Shown: in pieces, positions 51,830 through 61,850 of the stretch
Layout of the letters: each line of letters starts with the position of its first letter
Numbering within the stretch: position 1 is the stretch's first letter
Assembly: GCF_037996825.1 (NCBI RefSeq)
Contig: NZ_JBBNAC010000001.1
Coordinates: 496,001-560,000 of the forward strand
Length of the DNA: 64,000 nucleotides
Reading direction: 5' to 3'
Origin: Bdellovibrio sp. BCCA
Lineage (GTDB): Bacteria > Bdellovibrionota > Bdellovibrionia > Bdellovibrionales > Bdellovibrionaceae
Program-made: the position numbers and the translations under genes
The notes under the pieces: model-generated
What the model saw: only the letters and a program-made list of their open reading frames with translations
What the model was told of the DNA's origin: nothing
Database searches by the model: none

Positions 51830-53566
51830 ATGTCTGACGAAAAATCTGAACTTGAAAATACACAACAGGAAGCCGCCGTTTTCATTGATTTCGAACAAGT
51901 CGAAGAAGTCTCACGCGTTTTTTTTGAAGAATCCAAAGAGATTCTTGAAGATCTCGACGGTCTGATTCTTAAACTTGAAGCCGATCCTACAAACGCGGAC
52001 CAAATCAATTTACTTTTCCGTAAAGTTCATACCATTAAAGGCAGTGTCGGTTCCGTTCCTGGTGGACAGTTGATGGGTTCTCTTGCTCATGAGTTTGAGG
52101 CGCTTCTTACCCGTATTAAGCGCGAATCGCGTCCGGTTCCCAAAGAGTGCATCGATTTGTTTTTAAAGAGTTCCCGCATTCTCAAAGTTCTAGCTCAAAG
52201 TTTACGAGACAAGCGCGAACTTTTTCCGGAAGAACTCAGCGAAGCCATCGAACTAATTTCTGCATATGGCGGTTTCGAGTTTTCTGATGAAGGCCACGTC
52301 GTCCACCGTTCTGTCGTAAGAACGGTGCAAGCTTCTTCCGCGGAAGATGAAGGTGTTTGGCTTTCGGTGAAGCAGCTTAATGAGTTCCTTAGAATTTCTG
52401 GCGAGCTTCTCGTGTTAAAAAACTTCTTTCAAATGATGAACCAGACAGTGAACTTTCGTTCACAACCGGAACTTTTTGAAAGACGCCAGACGGATTTTTC
52501 ACAAAATCTTTCTAAGATTTGCGATCAGTTTCAGAATCAGGTTCAATCTGTTCGTAAAGAAAAAGCCAGTGAAAGTTTCCAAGGCTTGCATGTTCTTGTT
52601 CGCCAAGCTTCAACGGAGCTGAACAAAAACGTCCACTTTGAAATTCATGGTGGAGAGCTTCTTATTGATAAAGGCTTGGGAAGAGATCTCTATGAAGCGT
52701 TGGTGCATGTTGCGCGCAACTCTATTGACCATGGTATCGAAGATCAATTTGAAAGAGCCCTCCAGGGGAAATCCCCGATTGGTTCTTTGTCTCTCGAAGT
52801 TTTTGAAAAGAACAACACCGTTCACGTGGTTTTTAAAGATGACGGAAAAGGTTTGGACAAAGAACGTATCTTGCAGCGAGCTTTAAAGCTGGCACTGGTA
52901 ACAGAAGAGACTGCGGCAAAGCTTTCCGACGATGAAGTCTATCGCTTTATTTTCAACGCGGGTTTTTCAACGAAGGAAAAAGTCACGACGATTTCCGGGC
53001 GTGGCGTGGGTATGGACATCGTTCTTGCCACAGTTGAAAAGTATCAAGGAAAAATATTTATCGAAAACAACCCCGGGCAAGGCGCTTGTTTTAGACTCGA
53101 AATGCCCATTCCTCAGCACATTATGGTGGAAAGTGCTTTGCTCTGTGCATGGCAGGATTTCCAATTTGCTGTGCCGTTAACATCCGTGGCTCATATCAGT
53201 TCTTGCGCAGAAATGCAGATCACAACAGTTGATCACCTTCGTTATTGTCAGTTCAGTGGATTCACAGTTCCTTTAATGAATTACGGTGAAATGCTCTGCT
53301 TAAGAACTACCGCAAGTGAGGAACAAGTTCGTTCTTCATCTGCTGTCTTTGTTAAGATCAAAGATGCTATCTTTGCACTCTTGGTGGATAAAATCGAAGC
53401 TCAGACGGATCTTGTAGTGAAATCATTTGGAAAGATCGTCGGTGAACAAAAAGGCTTCAAGGGAATTTCAATCCTGGCGGACGAAAAAGTAACGTACATC
53501 GTAGATCCTGAAAAGTTGATTGCGTTAATGGTTAGACAGCCCGGCTCAGTGGAGGAAGCAGCATGA
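51830..53566 (+). CDS. cheA: Chemotaxis histidine kinase CheA
   Basis: 578 residues, short for CheA (about 650). The P1 domain has phospho-acceptor His67 in FRKVHTIKGSVGS. A classical P2 (CheY-docking) domain seems absent; a short linker leads to the P3 dimerisation helices (LNEFLRISGELLVLKNFF). The P4 ATP site shows HVARNSIDHGIE, FKDDGKGLD and SGRGVGMDIV. P5 is a CheW-like regulatory domain from about 445. It is first in a tight cheA-cheW-cheDB-ALDH run. No cheY, cheR or receptor gene is nearby. Confidence 0.9.
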   Translation: MSDEKSELENTQQEAAVFIDFEQVEEVSRVFFEESKEILEDLDGLILKLEADPTNADQINLLFRKVHTIKGSVGSVPGGQLMGSLAHEFEALLTRIKRESRPVPKECIDLFLKSSRILKVLAQSLRDKRELFPEELSEAIELISAYGGFEFSDEGHVVHRSVVRTVQASSAEDEGVWLSVKQLNEFLRISGELLVLKNFFQMMNQTVNFRSQPELFERRQTDFSQNLSKICDQFQNQVQSVRKEKASESFQGLHVLVRQASTELNKNVHFEIHGGELLIDKGLGRDLYEALVHVARNSIDHGIEDQFERALQGKSPIGSLSLEVFEKNNTVHVVFKDDGKGLDKERILQRALKLALVTEETAAKLSDDEVYRFIFNAGFSTKEKVTTISGRGVGMDIVLATVEKYQGKIFIENNPGQGACFRLEMPIPQHIMVESALLCAWQDFQFAVPLTSVAHISSCAEMQITTVDHLRYCQFSGFTVPLMNYGEMLCLRTTASEEQVRSSSAVFVKIKDAIFALLVDKIEAQTDLVVKSFGKIVGEQKGFKGISILADEKVTYIVDPEKLIALMVRQPGSVEEAA

Positions 53567-54327
53567 GTGACTTCTTTGGTGATGACTTTACAGCCGAGTT
53601 AAAAACCTACTTTCTCGATAACCTGGCGAAAGAAGCAGACAAGTTTATAGATCTTGTGGACGATTCTTTGTGGAAGCGTATCCGGAATGAAGTTTCTGAG
53701 CAAACAAGAGCCTGGGCTGTCGACGCGAAAACCAACGAATTTAATTTCTTCGCAGAATGGTTAGACGGCTTTGAAAAAAGGACGGAAGCTCAAAAAGAAG
53801 CGGCCGAGTTCATAAAATCTCTAAAAGCGGTTAAAGCTTATGCTGAAGCTTTGATCGTTGAAAAAACAGATTCTACAGAGCTTGCCGCAAAATTTTCTTT
53901 GGTGGCCGAGAGCCGCCATGAAACTTTGTTCTTGCACTGCCGTTGGGGCGCGCAAGATTTTGCGATTCCCTTGCTCAACGTCGTGGAAATCAGCAGCCAT
54001 TTACCTCTTTACTCATTACCTCAAAAAAAGCCGGGACTTCTTGGTGTGATTCCCTTTCGAGGCGAAGCCGTTCCTGTCGTGAATTTTCAAGATCATGGCT
54101 TTGCAACAGTGGACGCTAAAAATTCTTATTACATTATCTGCGAACATGAAGGCGTGCGTTTTTCTTTGCAGGTCACTGAAACCGACGACCTTTTAAGCCT
54201 ACGCGATTCAGAACTTCAAAATATAGAAAACCATTCAGCTATGATCCAAGTTTCCTTTGTGAAGCAATTCTTTATTAGAGAAAATAAAAGTGTCATGGTG
54301 CTGGATTTAGAAAAACTGGTGGCATAA
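53563..54327 (+). CDS. CheW-domain protein with helical N-terminal extension
   Basis: 254 residues; the start overlaps the cheA stop (ATGA). The CheW fold occupies about 123-254 (HETLFLHCRWGAQDFAIPLL, VVEISSHLPLYSLP, GLLGVIPFRGEAVPVVNF). The first 120 residues are helical and charged, with no family I recognise; they could be an added interaction or localisation module. CheW couples receptors to CheA at the membrane. It is longer than typical CheW (about 160). Confidence 0.85.
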   Translation: MSDFFGDDFTAELKTYFLDNLAKEADKFIDLVDDSLWKRIRNEVSEQTRAWAVDAKTNEFNFFAEWLDGFEKRTEAQKEAAEFIKSLKAVKAYAEALIVEKTDSTELAAKFSLVAESRHETLFLHCRWGAQDFAIPLLNVVEISSHLPLYSLPQKKPGLLGVIPFRGEAVPVVNFQDHGFATVDAKNSYYIICEHEGVRFSLQVTETDDLLSLRDSELQNIENHSAMIQVSFVKQFFIRENKSVMVLDLEKLVA

Positions 54328-55886
54328 TGAACACACACTATTTATTTCCCGGAAAAGTGGCGGCCTTTAAAGAAGAAACGATCATTTCGACTCTCTTGGG
54401 TTCTTGTGTGGCGGTAGCCATTTATGATCCGACAACTAGAATCGGCGGCTTGAACCATTATCTTTTATCAGACGGTCTTCCTGAAGAAAGAGCCAATACC
54501 CGTTATGGAAGTCACGCGATTCCCATTCTTATTGAAGAGTGTGTGCGCTTAGGAGCGAATCGCAATAAGTTGCAAGCCAAGATTTACGGCGGTGCTAACG
54601 TTATCAGTGTGGCACAGCTAGGTGATGGTATCGGAAAACGCAATATCGATTTGGCTGAAAAAATGCTTAAGGAGTTGGGCATTCCTATTTTAGAAAAAAA
54701 TGTCGCAGGTGAGTCTGCCAGAACCATTAAGTTGAACACGGCGACTTTTGACGTGCTTCACAACTCTTCAAAAGACGGCACTGTGGAAAGACCTGTGGAT
54801 GTCTCGGGCTTCAAACCCTTGTCTGTAGCGAAAAACGTGAAAGTTCTGGTTGTCGATGACTCGGCGACGGTAAGAACTCTTTTCACAAATATTTTTACCA
54901 AGAACGGTTTGGAAGTGGTCGGAGCTGCGGCGGATGCCTATCAAGCTCGCGAGCTTATTCTGAATAAAAAACCAGATGTAATTACTTTGGACATCGAGAT
55001 GCCGAAAATGTCTGGTGTGATGTTCTTAGAAAAAATCATGAAGCATCATCCAATACCTGTCGTGATGGTGTCATCTCTTGCAAGCACCGGGGAAGCCGCA
55101 TTGAAATCGTTAGAGCTAGGTGCAATTGAATTCGTTCATAAGCCTTCGCAATTTGACCCGGCAGTTTTAAAGGACCTTGCAGGAATGCTCGTCGATAAAG
55201 TTCGTGCGGCGGCTTCAGTCAATGTCCTTAAAAAATTAAAAGAAGCTCCGCCAGTGATGGAAATGAAAAGCGCAAACAACGCGACCTCTACACTTAGAAA
55301 AGCTGCGGAGCTAAAAGTCGTTGTTCTTGGGGGGAATGCCGGAAGTGCCGACGCCTTGGAAAAATTCGTAAAAGGATTGGCTGCGGATACGCCTCCTGTG
55401 GTGGTGTCATGCAGTACGGTAGCGAATTTTATCACAGCCTTTATCAGTAAACTGAAGGTCGGTTCAAAAGTGACATCCGTTGTTGCAAAGGACGGAGATT
55501 TCTTAAGAATGGGACATGTATATTTTATCCCTTCTGAACATCACGGAAAAATTCAAGCGGGTCCGCATGGTCCTATGTTGAACATCGTAAAAGGGGCACC
55601 TGTTTGTTCGCAGCTGCCATCAAGCAACGTTTTGTTTCAGTCAGCAGCCCAAAGTTATTCCAAAGGTGTCTACGCTGTGTTGTTAGGTGGATTCGGAACG
55701 GACGGCGTCGACGGTCTTATTGAAGTGCAGAAAAAGGGTGGCGCTAGCGTCGTGCAGCACCCTGAAGAAGCGCAATTTCCCTATGCTCCACAGAAAGCCA
55801 TTGAACTTGGAGTTGCGGATGAGGTACTTAAATCAGATATGTTGGCGCATCATTTGATGCAGTATCGAAACCAAAACTTGTACTAG
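54327..55886 (+). CDS. CheD-receiver-CheB fusion with inactive-looking CheB domain
   Basis: 519 residues starting on the last base of the previous stop. Residues 1-160 are CheD: Cys27 in LLGSCVAVAIYD and His44 in GGLNHYLLSD, the catalytic pair, are intact. Residues 170-295 are a receiver with Asp177-Asp178, phospho-site Asp222 (VITLDIEMPKMSG), Ser249-Ser250 and Lys272. Residues 328-515 match the CheB methylesterase, but the catalytic Ser (GASTGG) is Asn337 in LGGNAGSADAL and the His (QHMPPGF) is Ser363 in SCSTVANF; Asp459 (GFGTDG) remains. The fusion therefore probably deamidates receptors but does not demethylate them. Confidence 0.88.
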   Translation: MNTHYLFPGKVAAFKEETIISTLLGSCVAVAIYDPTTRIGGLNHYLLSDGLPEERANTRYGSHAIPILIEECVRLGANRNKLQAKIYGGANVISVAQLGDGIGKRNIDLAEKMLKELGIPILEKNVAGESARTIKLNTATFDVLHNSSKDGTVERPVDVSGFKPLSVAKNVKVLVVDDSATVRTLFTNIFTKNGLEVVGAAADAYQARELILNKKPDVITLDIEMPKMSGVMFLEKIMKHHPIPVVMVSSLASTGEAALKSLELGAIEFVHKPSQFDPAVLKDLAGMLVDKVRAAASVNVLKKLKEAPPVMEMKSANNATSTLRKAAELKVVVLGGNAGSADALEKFVKGLAADTPPVVVSCSTVANFITAFISKLKVGSKVTSVVAKDGDFLRMGHVYFIPSEHHGKIQAGPHGPMLNIVKGAPVCSQLPSSNVLFQSAAQSYSKGVYAVLLGGFGTDGVDGLIEVQKKGGASVVQHPEEAQFPYAPQKAIELGVADEVLKSDMLAHHLMQYRNQNLY

Positions 55887-55894
55887 GATGTTCT

Positions 55895-57280
55895 TTGGAC
55901 CTCTCAAATTTTATAGGCGGGGAATTTGTTCCTGCCGAAAGCAAGGCAACCTTCACAAAATATTCTCCTTTTGATGGAAGTGTTTTAGCGCAAGTGGCGT
56001 CAAGCGATGCCATGGACGTCATTAAAACTTTGCAGATCGCAAAAAAAGCGGCACCTCTTTTTAAAGAGCTTTCAAAAGAAAATAGATCTGAGTTGTTAGC
56101 TAAAATGGCCGCTTACCTAGAGCAAAATGCCGATGTGATTGCTTATGAAGAAGCCCTTCACCAAGGTCTTTCGCATTCATTCGTTCTAGAAAACAGTGTG
56201 AAACCCGCGATTCAAATTTTGAAAAACAATGCGCAAAGTCTTTTGCTAGGAAATTCGATACATATTGTACAACAACCTAACGGTGTGATGGGTCTTATCA
56301 CATCATGGTGCTTGTCCTTAAAACTCGTGATCGAAAGATTGGCTCCGGCCTTGGCTGCTGGAAATGTTGTGATCATAAAAATTTCCGAGCAGTCTCCGAT
56401 CACGGCGAAAATTCTGGGTGAGGTCGCCAAAGCGGCGCAAGTTCCAGCGGGTGTCATCAATGTTTTGCAAGGCAGAAGTGATATTGCTCAAGTGATTGCA
56501 GGTCACCCCAGCATTCACGCGGTCACGGCCGTTGGCAAAACTTCAACCATGGAAAGCATTGCAAAGGCAGGTCTTTCACAGTTCAAAAAAATGCAACTCA
56601 ATGGGAGTGCAAAGAATCCCGCGATTGTTTTGGCAGATACAGATTATAAAAATTTGATGCCCGAAATCCTTCGTCCATTTTTGATGGGGCAAGGTCAACT
56701 TTGTTGGAATATTTCACGCATCTTTGTTCTTGAATCCTTTGCGCAGGATTTTTTGAATGTCGCTAAAGAATATCTCTCAACATTAACACCTCTTAAAGAT
56801 CCGCGCGGTTCTGAAGTGTGGACGCCCTTGATTTCAGAGGAAGCGATCCAAAGCATTGATGCAAAAATTCATAGCGGTGTAGAAGAGCACGGAAAAGTGT
56901 TTGTCGGCGGCGCCCGTTTCGACGGTCCCGGTTATTTTTATAAGCCCACTGTGATGCTTGATCTTCCGAACTGTAGCGTTCTTCAACAAGATGAATTGCA
57001 AGGACCGTTGTTGTTAATAACTCCGGTAAAGTATCAACACGAAAGCTTAAAGTGGGCGAATACAAGTTATCTTGCTCATTCAGGTATTGTGTGGGGACCT
57101 TCGGAAAAAGTGATGAAGGTGATTTCGCAATTAGAGTGCGCTTACGTGTGGGTGAACTCTTGGACAAAAGGCGAGACAGAAATCATCTTTGGACATAAGC
57201 AATCCAGCTTTGGAAATCCTGAGATGTCTTGGTCTGGAAGCTTTTATTCGGATGTAAAAAAATTGGCGGGGACCTTATAA
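55895..57280 (+). CDS. Degenerate aldehyde dehydrogenase-fold protein
   Basis: 461 residues from a TTG start 8 bases after the CheDB stop, with TAGGATG upstream. The whole ALDH fold can be followed, and catalytic Cys270 survives (GQGQLCWNISRIF). Other key residues do not: the oxyanion Asn of PWNFP is Cys139 (TSWCLSLKL), the general base Glu of ELGGK is Gln234 with a two-residue insertion (MQLNGSAKNP), and the NAD-binding FTGS turn reads AVGKTS. It may bind an aldehyde or nucleotide without ordinary turnover. Its tight placement at the end of a chemotaxis operon suggests a sensory or metabolic-taxis role (inference). Confidence 0.82.
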   Translation: MDLSNFIGGEFVPAESKATFTKYSPFDGSVLAQVASSDAMDVIKTLQIAKKAAPLFKELSKENRSELLAKMAAYLEQNADVIAYEEALHQGLSHSFVLENSVKPAIQILKNNAQSLLLGNSIHIVQQPNGVMGLITSWCLSLKLVIERLAPALAAGNVVIIKISEQSPITAKILGEVAKAAQVPAGVINVLQGRSDIAQVIAGHPSIHAVTAVGKTSTMESIAKAGLSQFKKMQLNGSAKNPAIVLADTDYKNLMPEILRPFLMGQGQLCWNISRIFVLESFAQDFLNVAKEYLSTLTPLKDPRGSEVWTPLISEEAIQSIDAKIHSGVEEHGKVFVGGARFDGPGYFYKPTVMLDLPNCSVLQQDELQGPLLLITPVKYQHESLKWANTSYLAHSGIVWGPSEKVMKVISQLECAYVWVNSWTKGETEIIFGHKQSSFGNPEMSWSGSFYSDVKKLAGTL

Positions 57281-57324
57281 CGTCAACCTTCTGACGAAAT
57301 CCCCTGTCGAATTCTTGACGAAGC

Positions 57325-57531
57325 TCAATTCAAATTATGCGTTTTCGCCCGAGTTTTGACTTCACAATGAGGGCAGAATGCTTCTTCTTTGATTTCAGAA
57401 ATTCCGCGATCAGCAATGTGTTTTAGCTCCAGCACTGTGCCGCAAAGTATGCAATTGTTTTGAGAAATTATAAACTCGCGGTGCTTTTTCGAGTCGGCTT
57501 TTTCAAAGTAGTTGATCTTGCTGTATTCCAT
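57325..57531 (-). CDS. Small zinc-ribbon protein
   Basis: 68 residues from the ATG at 57531, preferred because AAGGA lies upstream; an in-frame ATG at 57555 has its only purine tract too close. Two CxxC knuckles (NNCILCGTVLELKHI and EAFCPHCEVKTRAK), 25-30 residues apart, form a probable zinc ribbon. Function unknown; cytoplasmic. It faces the degenerate ALDH gene convergently, with a hairpin CGTCA/TGACG (57281-57296) between. Confidence 0.7.
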   Translation of the reverse strand: MEYSKINYFEKADSKKHREFIISQNNCILCGTVLELKHIADRGISEIKEEAFCPHCEVKTRAKTHNLN

Positions 57532-57715
57532 TTTGTCTCGTTCCTTCGAGTTCATCGACCTTTACGGCCAAGGCTCCATCCTGGAGCATTAAGGAGCCAC
57601 TGCAAAAGCTGTTCACAGGCCAACGTCCGGTGTCCGGAACCCTGGCGTCGTCTCTTTGGATTTTCTGAAGGTGTCTTTTTTGGATAGGCCTCGAAGCGAT
57701 GAAAAGGAGATAACA

Positions 57716-58639
57716 ATGAAAACAATCTTAAAGCTAACAACCGGTCTTGCTGCTTTAGCAATGCTCGCAGGCTGCGTAGAATTTAAAGACGCTGACGACG
57801 AAACACCCCATGCCCCAGAACCTATGGTCGAAGTTCAAAGCATGGGAAATCTTGTGGTCGATAAAAACCTCTACATCTGGAACGGTAAAATTGTTACTGA
57901 AGAAGAAATGCTTTCGATAGAATCTGGCAAAAACAAAGATTTCGAATTTCAGTTTGATGAACTCCGCTTTGAGGAAAACGGTGTTCTTTATACCATGGGA
58001 AACAATGTTCGAATCCACGCCAATCGTTTTGTTTCTGCTAAAGGAAGAATTGCGACCTTTCCCAAAAATATGAAAGCGCAATTAGGTGAAGAAGGAAGAT
58101 CTGGAGGACATATTCTTTTAAATCTTGGTGTCGCGGTTGGAGGTCTTACTATTGAAATGCGTGGCGAATCAGGCGGAGATGGAATCCCGGCGAAATATCC
58201 TGATTTTGCGCTTAAGGGACCGAAAGGCAAAGACGGACGTAGTGAAAGGTTCTGCCAACGCCGTCGTCCTGAAGCTCTTTTGCCATTTGCCTATAGCGGT
58301 GCTGAAGGCCTTAAAGGTCTTCCGGGCTATCCCGGTGGAGACGGCAAAAAAGGCGGGGCCACGGGTACTTTAGAAATCTCTATCGAAGACTCAAGTCGCT
58401 TTGTTCACAATGTCGAAAAAGTTCCAGGCGTGGGAGGAATGGGCAAACCCGGAGGTGTCGGTGGCGACGGCGGCGACGGAGGCAATCCCACGGTCGATAG
58501 CCGAGGGCAAAATTGTGGAGGAATCCGGGGATTGATGGGGCCACGAGGAGACAAAGGACCCGATGGGAAAAATGGTGCAAATGGTGAAGTACAAACTTCC
58601 TGCATCACAAAGAATAAAATAATGAATTGCTCAAACTAA
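57716..58639 (+). CDS. Collagen-like lipoprotein
   Basis: 307 residues from the ATG at 57716, preceded by AAGGAG. The lipoprotein signal ends LAGC (Cys19). A beta-rich region (about 25-160) precedes a Gly-X-Y-rich tail with collagen-type triplets ([52 protein letters not shown]) broken by a short non-repeat segment (about 222-245). A Cys pair at the very end may crosslink chains. Surface-anchored trimer likely; function unknown. Its stop overlaps the convergent kinase stop. Confidence 0.8.
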   Translation: MKTILKLTTGLAALAMLAGCVEFKDADDETPHAPEPMVEVQSMGNLVVDKNLYIWNGKIVTEEEMLSIESGKNKDFEFQFDELRFEENGVLYTMGNNVRIHANRFVSAKGRIATFPKNMKAQLGEEGRSGGHILLNLGVAVGGLTIEMRGESGGDGIPAKYPDFALKGPKGKDGRSERFCQRRRPEALLPFAYSGAEGLKGLPGYPGGDGKKGGATGTLEISIEDSSRFVHNVEKVPGVGGMGKPGGVGGDGGDGGNPTVDSRGQNCGGIRGLMGPRGDKGPDGKNGANGEVQTSCITKNKIMNCSN

Positions 58640-60636
58640 GTCATTTCTTCCATCGAATGCGTTAATATCGTTTGAATCAATGCTTCGACTTGCACGGGTT
58701 TGGTTAAATAATCCGTGCAACCGGCTTCTATGCAACGTTCCCGATCATCCTTCATAGCGTGAGCAGTCAGCGCAATGATCGGTTTTTTATATCCGGCTTG
58801 ACGTAATTTTCGTGTGGCCGTGTAGCCATCCATCACCGGCATTTGAATATCCATTAAAATAATATCGTAATTATTTTCCAAAGCTTTGTTGAGACCCTCT
58901 TCGCCATTTGTCGCTAAGGTCAGTTTGGCGCCCCTTTTACTTAGCATTCTCTGAATCAAAAGACGGTTGTCTTCGACGTCATCGACCAAAAGTATATTTG
59001 TACTGGCAAGTTGTTTTCCAAGATGAATTTCTCCGCGGTGAGTGGAAGCTTTGGCTATGGTTGGTGCCACCGTTTGCAAGGCAATTCGCACGGTGAATGT
59101 GCAACCTTTACCGATCTGGCTGTCATCCAACGTCACATCTCCACCCATCATTTGCGCTAACTTTTTAGACAGCACCAAACCCAATCCCGTGCCTTCATAT
59201 TTTCTTGAAACAGAATTGTCGATCTGACTGAATGCCTGAAACAGCAAGGTGCGTTTGTCTTGCGCTATACCGACACCGGTGTCTTGAATTGTAAAAACAA
59301 GACTATCGCCAGAGACTTCGTAGGTCATGCGCACGTAGCCTTTTTCCGTGAACTTAATCGCGTTACCCAAAACATTTGTCAGAACCTGGCGTAACCTAAG
59401 AGGATCCGTATATATCATGTCGGGAACGATGCCGCGACGGTTGAATTCAATATGAAGAGGTTTGTCTTGGCTCTTTGCCACCATCACGACGTGAATGTCA
59501 TCCAGAAGTGAAGATAAAGAGAACTGACTTTTTTCAATCTCTAAGTGACCGGCTTCGACTTTAGATAAATCTAGAATGTCATTGATAATGCGAGTGAGAT
59601 TTTCTCCCGTGCGATGGATGACATTCAAATATTGCAGGCGCTCTTCTTCGGGTAGATTTTTATCTTTAAGCAAGTCCGAGAATCCGATAATCGCAGCCAA
59701 AGGTGTGCGGATCTCGTGACTCATATTTGCAAGGAATAAACTTTTTAACTGGCTTGCTTGTTCGGCTTGCTGTCGTTCGCCGATACTGTGCCGTAAGTCG
59801 AAAGCCATTTTGTTTAAAGACTCTGCGAGTTGTCCCAACTCATCACCTGAGCGCACGGGGACATGAACATCGAACTCGCCGTGGCCTACTTTGTGAGCGG
59901 CGACATTGAGCTCTTTAAGTCCTTTTGAAAGATTGCGGCTGAAGGTAACGGTAAGAAACAAGCCAGTGCCTTCTACAATCAACACTGCTAGAAGAAGAGT
60001 GATCATCAAAAGACCTTCGAGCCAGCGTGAACCTTCACCCAAGGTGTAAGAAAAACTTCCTTCTAAAATTGTTAAACGATCATTGAGTTCGTCAATTTTA
60101 TCCAGTGTCGTGATGATTTCTTTTTCCGGGGCCCGAGTGGAAATCAAATGGTGAAGGTTTTCTCCGTAAGAGATCATCTCGTTGGTCAGATCGTCACCTT
60201 CTTGCCAGATGCTGATGGCCCTGGCGACGTAAGAGACATTATTGAATTTCAAAATCAAATGCACAACGCCGGGAACGTCGTCGGGATGAATTCGCCCTTG
60301 CGCAAAACCTTCGTGAGCCTCGCGAATATTGGGCGGCGTTTTTTCTAAAGCTCGACGTGCTTTACTATCGCCCAAAGGAATTTCCAGATTTTCACGGAAA
60401 GAGCGATAAAATTCTGGATCACGAGTGCGCGCATATTTGTGCAGGCTGATCACAGCGTCCTTTTGCGCTTTCGACCACAGGCTTTCGCCTGTAACGAAGC
60501 CGCGCAAGGAAGACAGCGTATTCATCGCGAAATACAGAGAGAAAAGCTCTAAAGCAATAAGTAAGGCCATCACGCCAATAACAGCGTAAAGTTTGTTTGA
60601 AACTGAAAGGTGTCGCCAAAATCGTCGTGGTCCCAT
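58636..60636 (-). CDS. Hybrid sensor histidine kinase
   Basis: 666 residues from the ATG at 60636, chosen because a FliA-like -10 box sits just upstream; a longer frame from 60675 would include that box. Two membrane helices (about 19-37 and 205-232) flank a helical periplasmic sensor. HAMP follows (about 233-285), then HisKA with His307 in [13 protein letters not shown], an ATPase domain ([33 protein letters not shown]) and a receiver with phospho-site Asp near 594 ([13 protein letters not shown]). All catalytic motifs are intact. No partner regulator is adjacent. Confidence 0.9.
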   Translation of the reverse strand: MGPRRFWRHLSVSNKLYAVIGVMALLIALELFSLYFAMNTLSSLRGFVTGESLWSKAQKDAVISLHKYARTRDPEFYRSFRENLEIPLGDSKARRALEKTPPNIREAHEGFAQGRIHPDDVPGVVHLILKFNNVSYVARAISIWQEGDDLTNEMISYGENLHHLISTRAPEKEIITTLDKIDELNDRLTILEGSFSYTLGEGSRWLEGLLMITLLLAVLIVEGTGLFLTVTFSRNLSKGLKELNVAAHKVGHGEFDVHVPVRSGDELGQLAESLNKMAFDLRHSIGERQQAEQASQLKSLFLANMSHEIRTPLAAIIGFSDLLKDKNLPEEERLQYLNVIHRTGENLTRIINDILDLSKVEAGHLEIEKSQFSLSSLLDDIHVVMVAKSQDKPLHIEFNRRGIVPDMIYTDPLRLRQVLTNVLGNAIKFTEKGYVRMTYEVSGDSLVFTIQDTGVGIAQDKRTLLFQAFSQIDNSVSRKYEGTGLGLVLSKKLAQMMGGDVTLDDSQIGKGCTFTVRIALQTVAPTIAKASTHRGEIHLGKQLASTNILLVDDVEDNRLLIQRMLSKRGAKLTLATNGEEGLNKALENNYDIILMDIQMPVMDGYTATRKLRQAGYKKPIIALTAHAMKDDRERCIEAGCTDYLTKPVQVEALIQTILTHSMEEMT

Positions 60637-60643
60637 ACTCTCT

Positions 60644-60670
60644 TTATCGGACAGATGTGGGATTATTATA
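60644..60670 (-). promoter_or_regulatory. Sigma-28-like promoter of the hybrid kinase
   Basis: On the - strand TATAATAA-N11-TCCGATAA. The -10 matches 7 of 8 and ends 7 bases before the ATG at 60636; the -35 matches 4 of 8. Confidence 0.5.
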
Positions 60671-60712
60671 AACAAATTCCATTTTGTAAATATCCAGACG
60701 TAGGACAGAAAA

Positions 60713-60739
60713 AAAAGGCCTTCACAAGGAAGGCCTTTT
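60713..60739 (-). terminator. Intrinsic terminator of ddl
   Basis: AAAAGGCCTTC and GAAGGCCTTTT pair around a 5-base loop. On the - strand a long T-run follows. It lies 22 bases after the ddl stop. Confidence 0.88.
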
Positions 60740-60760
60740 GATGACTTTCATTGCAGATCG

Positions 60761-61849
60761 TTAATCTAAGTAGCTGGTTTTGAGCTTCTGCTCTTCTTGA
60801 TATTTCTCAAGACCGAAATGAATCAGCTTCGTGATCAAGTCCTTATAGGAAACGCCAGCGGCTTCCCACATTTTTGGATACATCGATATTTTTGTAAAAC
60901 CTGGGATCGTGTTGATTTCATTTACGAAAATATCACCGTTCGCCTTCATGAAGAAATCCACACGAGTTAAACCGTCACAACCCATCACTTGATATGTTTT
61001 TTTTGCCAAGGTTTGCAGGTTTTGGACTTGTTCAGCCGTCATCTCTGCCGGGATTTTTAGAAGGGCGCCATTGTCATCAACGTACTTAGCCTCATAAGAA
61101 TAAAATTCATGCTGGGGGATGATTTCACCCGGTAAAGAAGCTTGCGGAGCATGATTATGTCCCATTACGGAGCATTCAATCTCGCGACCTTGAACAAATT
61201 CTTCCGCTAAAACTTTATTATCGAATTGGAAAGAGTCCTTCAATTTCGTCACAAACTCATCTGCATTTTTGATTTTATGAACGCCCACAGAGGAACCTGC
61301 ATTGGCAGGTTTAATAAAGAACGGGGAGCCCAATTGTGTTGTGATCTCCGCATAAGAAATGTTTTTAAACGGAGTCAAAAGCATATAACGAGCATTCGGG
61401 ATTTTCGCTTCGACAAGAAGACGTTTCATCACTTCTTTATCCATGCCGGCGGCGGAAGACCAAACTCCACAACCGACAAAAGGCAATTGAACCATTTTAA
61501 AAAGACCTTGAATGGTTCCGTCTTCTCCCATAGTTCCGTGCAGAATTGGAAATGCCACATCCACAGATGTTTTCGATTGGTCTTTCAAAGAGTAAAGGAC
61601 CGGTTTCCCTTGGAGAGAAATAAGGGCCACGGGTTCCGCATTCGGAGGTAAGGCAGAATCAACAACTTTTGTTGATTGGAAAACGTTCATATCTGGAAAA
61701 CGATACCAACTGCCTTCCTTACTAATTCCGATAAGCACGGGAACAAAACTTTCTTTATCCAAAGCATCGGCAATGTTTTTGGCAGAGCGCAAGGAAACCT
61801 CGTGCTCCGCTGACTTTCCACCGAAAATAAGTGCGACAACTGTTTTCAT
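60761..61849 (-). CDS. ddl: D-alanine--D-alanine ligase
   Basis: 362 residues. ATP-grasp ligase with [15 protein letters not shown] at the N-terminus, [50 protein letters not shown] and [20 protein letters not shown] near the end. It joins two D-alanines for the peptidoglycan pentapeptide. The VanA-type Tyr/Lys specificity changes were not seen. It begins 1 base after elbB ends and closes the operon with a strong terminator. Confidence 0.95.
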   Translation of the reverse strand: MKTVVALIFGGKSAEHEVSLRSAKNIADALDKESFVPVLIGISKEGSWYRFPDMNVFQSTKVVDSALPPNAEPVALISLQGKPVLYSLKDQSKTSVDVAFPILHGTMGEDGTIQGLFKMVQLPFVGCGVWSSAAGMDKEVMKRLLVEAKIPNARYMLLTPFKNISYAEITTQLGSPFFIKPANAGSSVGVHKIKNADEFVTKLKDSFQFDNKVLAEEFVQGREIECSVMGHNHAPQASLPGEIIPQHEFYSYEAKYVDDNGALLKIPAEMTAEQVQNLQTLAKKTYQVMGCDGLTRVDFFMKANGDIFVNEINTIPGFTKISMYPKMWEAAGVSYKDLITKLIHFGLEKYQEEQKLKTSYLD

Positions 61850-61850
61850 A

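Noticed and set aside
57656-57715. A 20-residue extension of the collagen-like lipoprotein
   Set aside because: The ATG at 57716 has AAGGAG and opens a clean lipoprotein signal.
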